DNA of 64,000 nt from positions 10,019-74,018 of the forward strand of contig JBFWSG010000025.1 of assembly GCA_050248495.1 (NCBI GenBank), read 5' to 3'. Both the position numbers and the translations under genes were made by a program. This document shows, piece by piece, positions 61,100 through 64,000 of this stretch. The notes beneath the pieces are model-generated. The model ran no database searches. It saw only the letters and a list, made by a program, of their open reading frames with translations, and had not been told where the DNA came from. The number at the start of each line of letters is the position of its first letter. Positions within the stretch are counted from its first letter, which is position 1. This stretch comes from DASYDU01 sp050248495. Its GTDB lineage: Bacteria; Planctomycetota; Planctomycetia; Pirellulales; Lacipirellulaceae.

Positions 61100-61966
61100 G
61101 TGAGCATGACGATGCCAGACACGCCGACGATTCGTCCGACGCCCAAGCCGGTCCGCCCGCCGTCCTTGATCCGAGAACGTCCGATGCGCACGAGCGACGA
61201 ACTCGCCGACGGAACGCCCAAGATCTCGGTCAAGCATCTGAATTTTTACTACGGTGCGAAGCAGGCGCTGACCGACGTTTCGCTCGACATTCCGGCCAAC
61301 TGCGTGACGGCGTTCATCGGCCCCTCGGGCTGCGGCAAGAGCACGTTTCTCCGCTGCCTGAACCGGATGAACGACATGATCGACGGCACGCGCGTCGAGG
61401 GTGAGATCCTGCTCGAGGGTCAGGACATCCGCGGCCCGAGGGTCGACGTCGTCGAACTGCGGAAACGCGTCGGCATGGTGTTTCAGAAATCGAACCCATT
61501 TCCCAAGTCGATCTTCGAGAACGTCGCCTACGGGCCGCGGGTCGCCGGAGTGCGCGGGCACGCGCGGCTGGCCGAAATCGTGGAAAAATCGCTCACCCGG
61601 GCCGCGCTCTGGGAAGAGGTCAGCGACCGGCTCGACGAGTCTGCGCTGCGGCTTTCCGGCGGGCAGCAGCAGCGGCTCTGCATCGCGCGGGCCCTGGCGA
61701 CCGATCCGGATGTCTTGTTGATGGACGAGCCCGCCTCGGCACTCGATCCGGCGTCGACGGCGCGGATCGAGGATTTGATCTTCGAGCTCCGCGAACGATA
61801 TACGATCGTGATCGTCACCCATAACATGCAGCAGGCGGCACGGGTGTCGGACCAGACGGCGTTCTTCTACCAGGGCGAGTTGATCGAAGCCGGGTCAACC
61901 AACGAACTTTTCACCAATCCCACCAAGCGGCAAACGGAAGACTACATCACGGGCCGCTTCGGCTAA
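61100..61966 (+). CDS. pstB: Phosphate ABC transporter ATPase PstB
   Basis: A 288-residue ATPase if GTG at 61100 is used; ATG at 61106 or 61112 is equally possible. It has FIGPSGCGKSTFLRCLNRMN (Walker A), VGMVFQKSNPFPKSIFENVA (the PstB Q-loop signature), LSGGQQQRLCIARALA (ABC signature), VLLMDEPASALDP (Walker B) and THNMQQAARVSD (H-loop). About 40 extra residues rich in Pro and Arg lie before the ABC domain. It drives the PstSCAB importer; phoU begins 12 bases after its stop. Confidence 0.95.
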   Translation: MSMTMPDTPTIRPTPKPVRPPSLIRERPMRTSDELADGTPKISVKHLNFYYGAKQALTDVSLDIPANCVTAFIGPSGCGKSTFLRCLNRMNDMIDGTRVEGEILLEGQDIRGPRVDVVELRKRVGMVFQKSNPFPKSIFENVAYGPRVAGVRGHARLAEIVEKSLTRAALWEEVSDRLDESALRLSGGQQQRLCIARALATDPDVLLMDEPASALDPASTARIEDLIFELRERYTIVIVTHNMQQAARVSDQTAFFYQGELIEAGSTNELFTNPTKRQTEDYITGRFG

Positions 61967-61978
61967 GTCGAGTCGAAT

Positions 61979-62656
61979 ATGTCGAAACACCTAGAACGAG
62001 ATTTGGAATCGCTGGAGCGAGAGATCCTGGCCCAGTCATCCCTCGTCGAGGAGATGATCGCCAAGGCCTGCCGGGCGCTGGTCGACCGCCGCGCCGATCT
62101 GTCGAGCGAAGTGGTCGAGGCCGAACAGCAGATCGACGTCCGCGAGGTCAAGATCGAGGAAGAATGCCTGAAGATTCTGGCGCTGCACCAACCCGTGGCG
62201 GTCGATCTGCGGCGCACGGCGACGGTGCTCAAGATTAACACCGAGCTGGAGCGGATCGCCGATCTGGCGGTGAATGTCGCCGAGCGGACAAGCTCGCTGG
62301 CCGATCATCTCGACTTCGAGATTCCGGACAAACTCGAACGGATGGCCGACCTGGCGACCGACATGGTCCACGCGGCGCTGGACGCATTTGTCGAGCTCGA
62401 CGTGGCGGCGGCCCGCGAGGTTTGCCGGCGCGACGAAGAGGTCGACATGCTGAATCGGCAAGTGATCGACGAATTGTACGAAATCATGCAGGCTCGGCCC
62501 GACATGGTCGAGCCGGCGATGCACGTGTTTTCGATCTCGCGGCACGTCGAGCGGATCGCCGACTGCGCGACGAACATCGCGGAAGACGTGATTTACCTTG
62601 TGGAGGGCGAAATCGCCCGGCACCATTTAGTGGAATTGAAGAAGCATTTGACCTAA
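61979..62656 (+). CDS. phoU: Phosphate signalling protein PhoU
   Basis: A 225-residue all-helical protein in two PhoU repeats. Repeat one covers about residues 5-105 (LESLEREILAQSSLVEEMIA, LKINTELERIADLAVNVAER). Repeat two covers about 115-215 (LERMADLATDMVHAALDAFV, FSISRHVERIADCATNIAED). The ERIAD-A-NIAE metal-binding motif is present in both repeats. It links the PstSCAB transporter to PhoR, keeping the regulon off when phosphate is plentiful. A strong inverted repeat separates it from phoB. Confidence 0.95.
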   Translation: MSKHLERDLESLEREILAQSSLVEEMIAKACRALVDRRADLSSEVVEAEQQIDVREVKIEEECLKILALHQPVAVDLRRTATVLKINTELERIADLAVNVAERTSSLADHLDFEIPDKLERMADLATDMVHAALDAFVELDVAAAREVCRRDEEVDMLNRQVIDELYEIMQARPDMVEPAMHVFSISRHVERIADCATNIAEDVIYLVEGEIARHHLVELKKHLT

Positions 62657-62691
62657 GGGAGGAAAGAGTGAGTCGGTGTGTAAGTGAATAG

Positions 62692-62722
62692 GTGAGTAGG
62701 TTGACGATTGAAACCTACTCAC
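62692..62722. repeat. Inverted repeat between phoU and phoB
   Basis: GTGAGTAGGTT at 62692-62702 pairs perfectly with AACCTACTCAC at 62712-62722 around a 9-base loop. Outer sequences (GTGAGTCGGTGTG from 62669 and CACCTACTCACCGACACAC to 62753) extend the pairing imperfectly over about 85 bases. The right side is an array of CTCACCT-like units and runs into the phoB start, which lacks another obvious ribosome site. It may attenuate phoB or be a dispersed element. Confidence 0.65.
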
Positions 62723-62754
62723 TTACTCACCTGCTCACCTACTCACCGACACAC

Positions 62755-63492
62755 ATGCCCAAAGCACGCGTTTTGATTGTGGAAGACGATCGGTCTTTGG
62801 CCGACGTGCTGGACTACAACTTGCGCCAGGACGGTTACCAGACGACGGTCGCCCTCGACGGACAGGACGGGCTGCAGCAGGCCAAGCTCAAGCCGCCCGA
62901 TCTCGTGGTGCTCGACCTGATGCTGCCGATCATTGACGGCATGGAAATCTGCCGGCGCCTGCGGGCTGATCCCGTCACGCGCAACGTGCTGGTGCTGATG
63001 CTCACCGCCAAAGGGGAGGAAACCGACCAGGTGGCCGGCTTCTCCGTCGGCACGGACGACTACGTCACCAAGCCCTTCAGCGTGAAGGTGCTGTTGGAGC
63101 GGGTGCGGGCCTTGCTACGGCGGCGCGACGGCGGCAGCGGCGCCAACGTCAACATCCTTGTGAGCCAGGGAATCATGGTCGACCGCGAACGGCACCGCGT
63201 GACCGCAGAAGACGAGCCGCTCGACCTGACGCCGAGCGAATTCGGCCTGCTCGAAGCGCTGATCCGCCAGCCGGGCCGGGTGTTCTCGCGGTCGGAGCTG
63301 ATCGATTCGGCGCTGGGCGGCGACTCGCTGGTGCTGGAGCGGACGATCGACGTCCACATCCGCTCGCTGCGGAAAAAGCTGGGAGTGCGCGCCCCATTGA
63401 TCGAAACCGTCCGCGGCGTCGGCTATCGATTCCGCGATCCGATCAGCGCGGTCGACGTCGAGCTCGAAGAAGCAGCGGCCGCGATGACGTAA
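62755..63492 (+). CDS. phoB: Phosphate regulon response regulator PhoB
   Basis: A 245-residue OmpR/PhoB-class regulator. The receiver domain has VLIVEDDRS (Asp11/Asp12), the phospho-acceptor Asp54 in LVVLDLMLP, LTAKGEE and the invariant Lys in VTKPFSVKVLLERVRALL. The winged-helix domain has VDRERHRVTAEDEPLDLTPS, EFGLLEALIRQPGRVFSR and IDVHIRSLRKKLG with ETVRGVGYRF at the end. The ATG at 62755 is preferred to a longer frame through the inverted repeat. It is expected to bind the 11-bp repeats before pstS. About 25 extra acidic or Ala residues end the protein. Confidence 0.93.
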   Translation: MPKARVLIVEDDRSLADVLDYNLRQDGYQTTVALDGQDGLQQAKLKPPDLVVLDLMLPIIDGMEICRRLRADPVTRNVLVLMLTAKGEETDQVAGFSVGTDDYVTKPFSVKVLLERVRALLRRRDGGSGANVNILVSQGIMVDRERHRVTAEDEPLDLTPSEFGLLEALIRQPGRVFSRSELIDSALGGDSLVLERTIDVHIRSLRKKLGVRAPLIETVRGVGYRFRDPISAVDVELEEAAAAMT

Positions 63493-63551
63493 CCTTCTAG
63501 CGGCAAGATTGACGCAAGGTCGCCAAAAACATTATTGCTGCGCCGGCGTTC

Positions 63552-63568
63552 ATGGGCGGATCGCCCAT
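63552..63568. terminator. Small hairpin after the pho cluster
   Basis: ATGGGCG (63552-63558) pairs with CGCCCAT (63562-63568) around GAT, 60 bases beyond phoB. It is not followed by a T-run, so termination is uncertain. Confidence 0.35.
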
Positions 63569-63949
63569 TGGCGAAAGCGGCTTGTTTTCCGGGGCTCGCT
63601 GGAACGAGCGCTCGAACACGCGGGGAATTCTTCGAAGGCGACCGACGTCGTCGTAAGTCCCTAAACTTTCGAAGACGCCAAGTTTCCAACAGAGTGCCCC
63701 TGCGGCGAATTCCCTTCTCGGGTTGCATTCGGCGCGCACCGCTAGCGCGGCGGGCGGCGACAATCACTGGCGCAGACGTGGCGCAAAAAGCTTGCCCTTG
63801 CGTCCGCCGGCGTGGCAGAATCTAGATGCTCGCGATTGCCCCCACTGAAGCAAAGGTGAGATATGAGCGTACGACTTGCTCTGTAGAAATCAATCTTGCC
63901 TGAATTTATCGAAAGGATCAGGTTATGGGCCAGAGCAGGAGGACTGATG
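63569..63949. other. Intergenic stretch before the last gene
   Basis: No gene or recognisable element is supported here. There are open frames on both strands, but they lack good starts and have low-quality composition. AAAGGA at 63914 precedes an ATG at 63925 that opens a frame (MGQSRRTDDG) running out of the window; it competes with the frame beginning at 63950. Confidence 0.4.
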
Positions 63950-64000
63950 ATGGCTCAAACTCAGTTGCGTCGGATGACGAAGTCGCCGGTGAAGTTGGCT
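63950..64000 (+). CDS. First 17 codons of a gene (cut by window edge)
   Basis: ATG at 63950 (or 63947) follows AGGAGG at 63937-63942 and opens MAQTQLRRMTKSPVKLA, running off the window in frame. Third codon positions are rich in G/C, as in neighbouring genes. LRRMTKSPVKLAG-type starts are reminiscent of PspC-domain proteins, but seventeen residues are too few to assign a function. Confidence 0.4.
   Translation, partial: MAQTQLRRMTKSPVKLA

Noticed and set aside
63813..63829. TGGCAGAATCTAGATGC as a sigma-54 site before the last gene
   Set aside because: The GG-GC spacing is two bases too long.

Overview
This GC-rich 64 kb window most likely comes from a planctomycete chromosome (Pirellulales/Planctomycetia-like). 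The evidence is a planctomycete-type ECF sigma factor followed by a large Ser/Thr kinase with a TPR-like tail, several secreted proteins with PEP-CTERM tails (one also with a dockerin segment), PQQ-type beta-propeller proteins including one with EF-hands, a glycine-rich putative surface protein, and tiny proteins with FSLRTLL-type starts. No rRNA, tRNA or CRISPR array was recognised. The window is chromosomal housekeeping and accessory DNA; no complete phage or transposase gene was found.

Layout. 0-10 kb: a cut secreted protein, a PP2C phosphatase, a secreted hypothetical, an ArsR regulator overlapping a double SRPBCC (AHSA1) gene behind two operator-like palindromes, a SnoaL-like protein, a glycine-rich surface protein, a LssY_C protein, a small membrane protein and a DUF1254 protein. 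10-14.6 kb: a TetR regulator divergent from an oxidoreductase group (SDR, quinone-reductase-like MDR, second SDR, HSL-type esterase). 14.6-18 kb: an EF-hand propeller protein and RecQ. 18-22.4 kb: a tight stress-type operon (phosphoribosyltransferase, dienelactone-hydrolase-like, erythromycin-esterase-like, baeRF-like) downstream of an excellent sigma-54 -24/-12 match. 22.4-33 kb: exported MsrA coupled to a membrane propeller protein, a Tat-exported superoxide dismutase, a cyclic-nucleotide-binding protein, a DASS/SLC13 permease with TrkA_C domains, an NDH-2 type dehydrogenase and two MFS carriers. 33-40 kb: ECF sigma and kinase, RCC1-type and other PEP-CTERM proteins, and an FG-GAP protein.

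40-48.3 kb is a patchy accessory region: very small genes, a B12/radical SAM gene, a dockerin/PEP-CTERM protein, many hairpins, and a family of short dispersed repeats. Forward copies precede and reverse copies follow three separate gene blocks, as if the blocks were cassettes.

48.3-56.2 kb holds the most unusual locus: a PqqD-like/M50 protease/HlyD fusion, a stand-alone HlyD adaptor and a GAF-HlyD fusion on the minus strand, divergent from a TolC-like outer-membrane lipoprotein. No pump ATPase or RND subunit is present. This could be a peptide recognition, processing and export system.

56.3-63.5 kb is a phosphate regulon in the order phoR, pstS, pstC, pstA, pstB, phoU, phoB, with three 11-bp-spaced PHO-box-like repeats before pstS and a strong hairpin between phoU and phoB. 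The window ends in the first codons of another gene. All functions are inferred by reading motifs; no database search was run.
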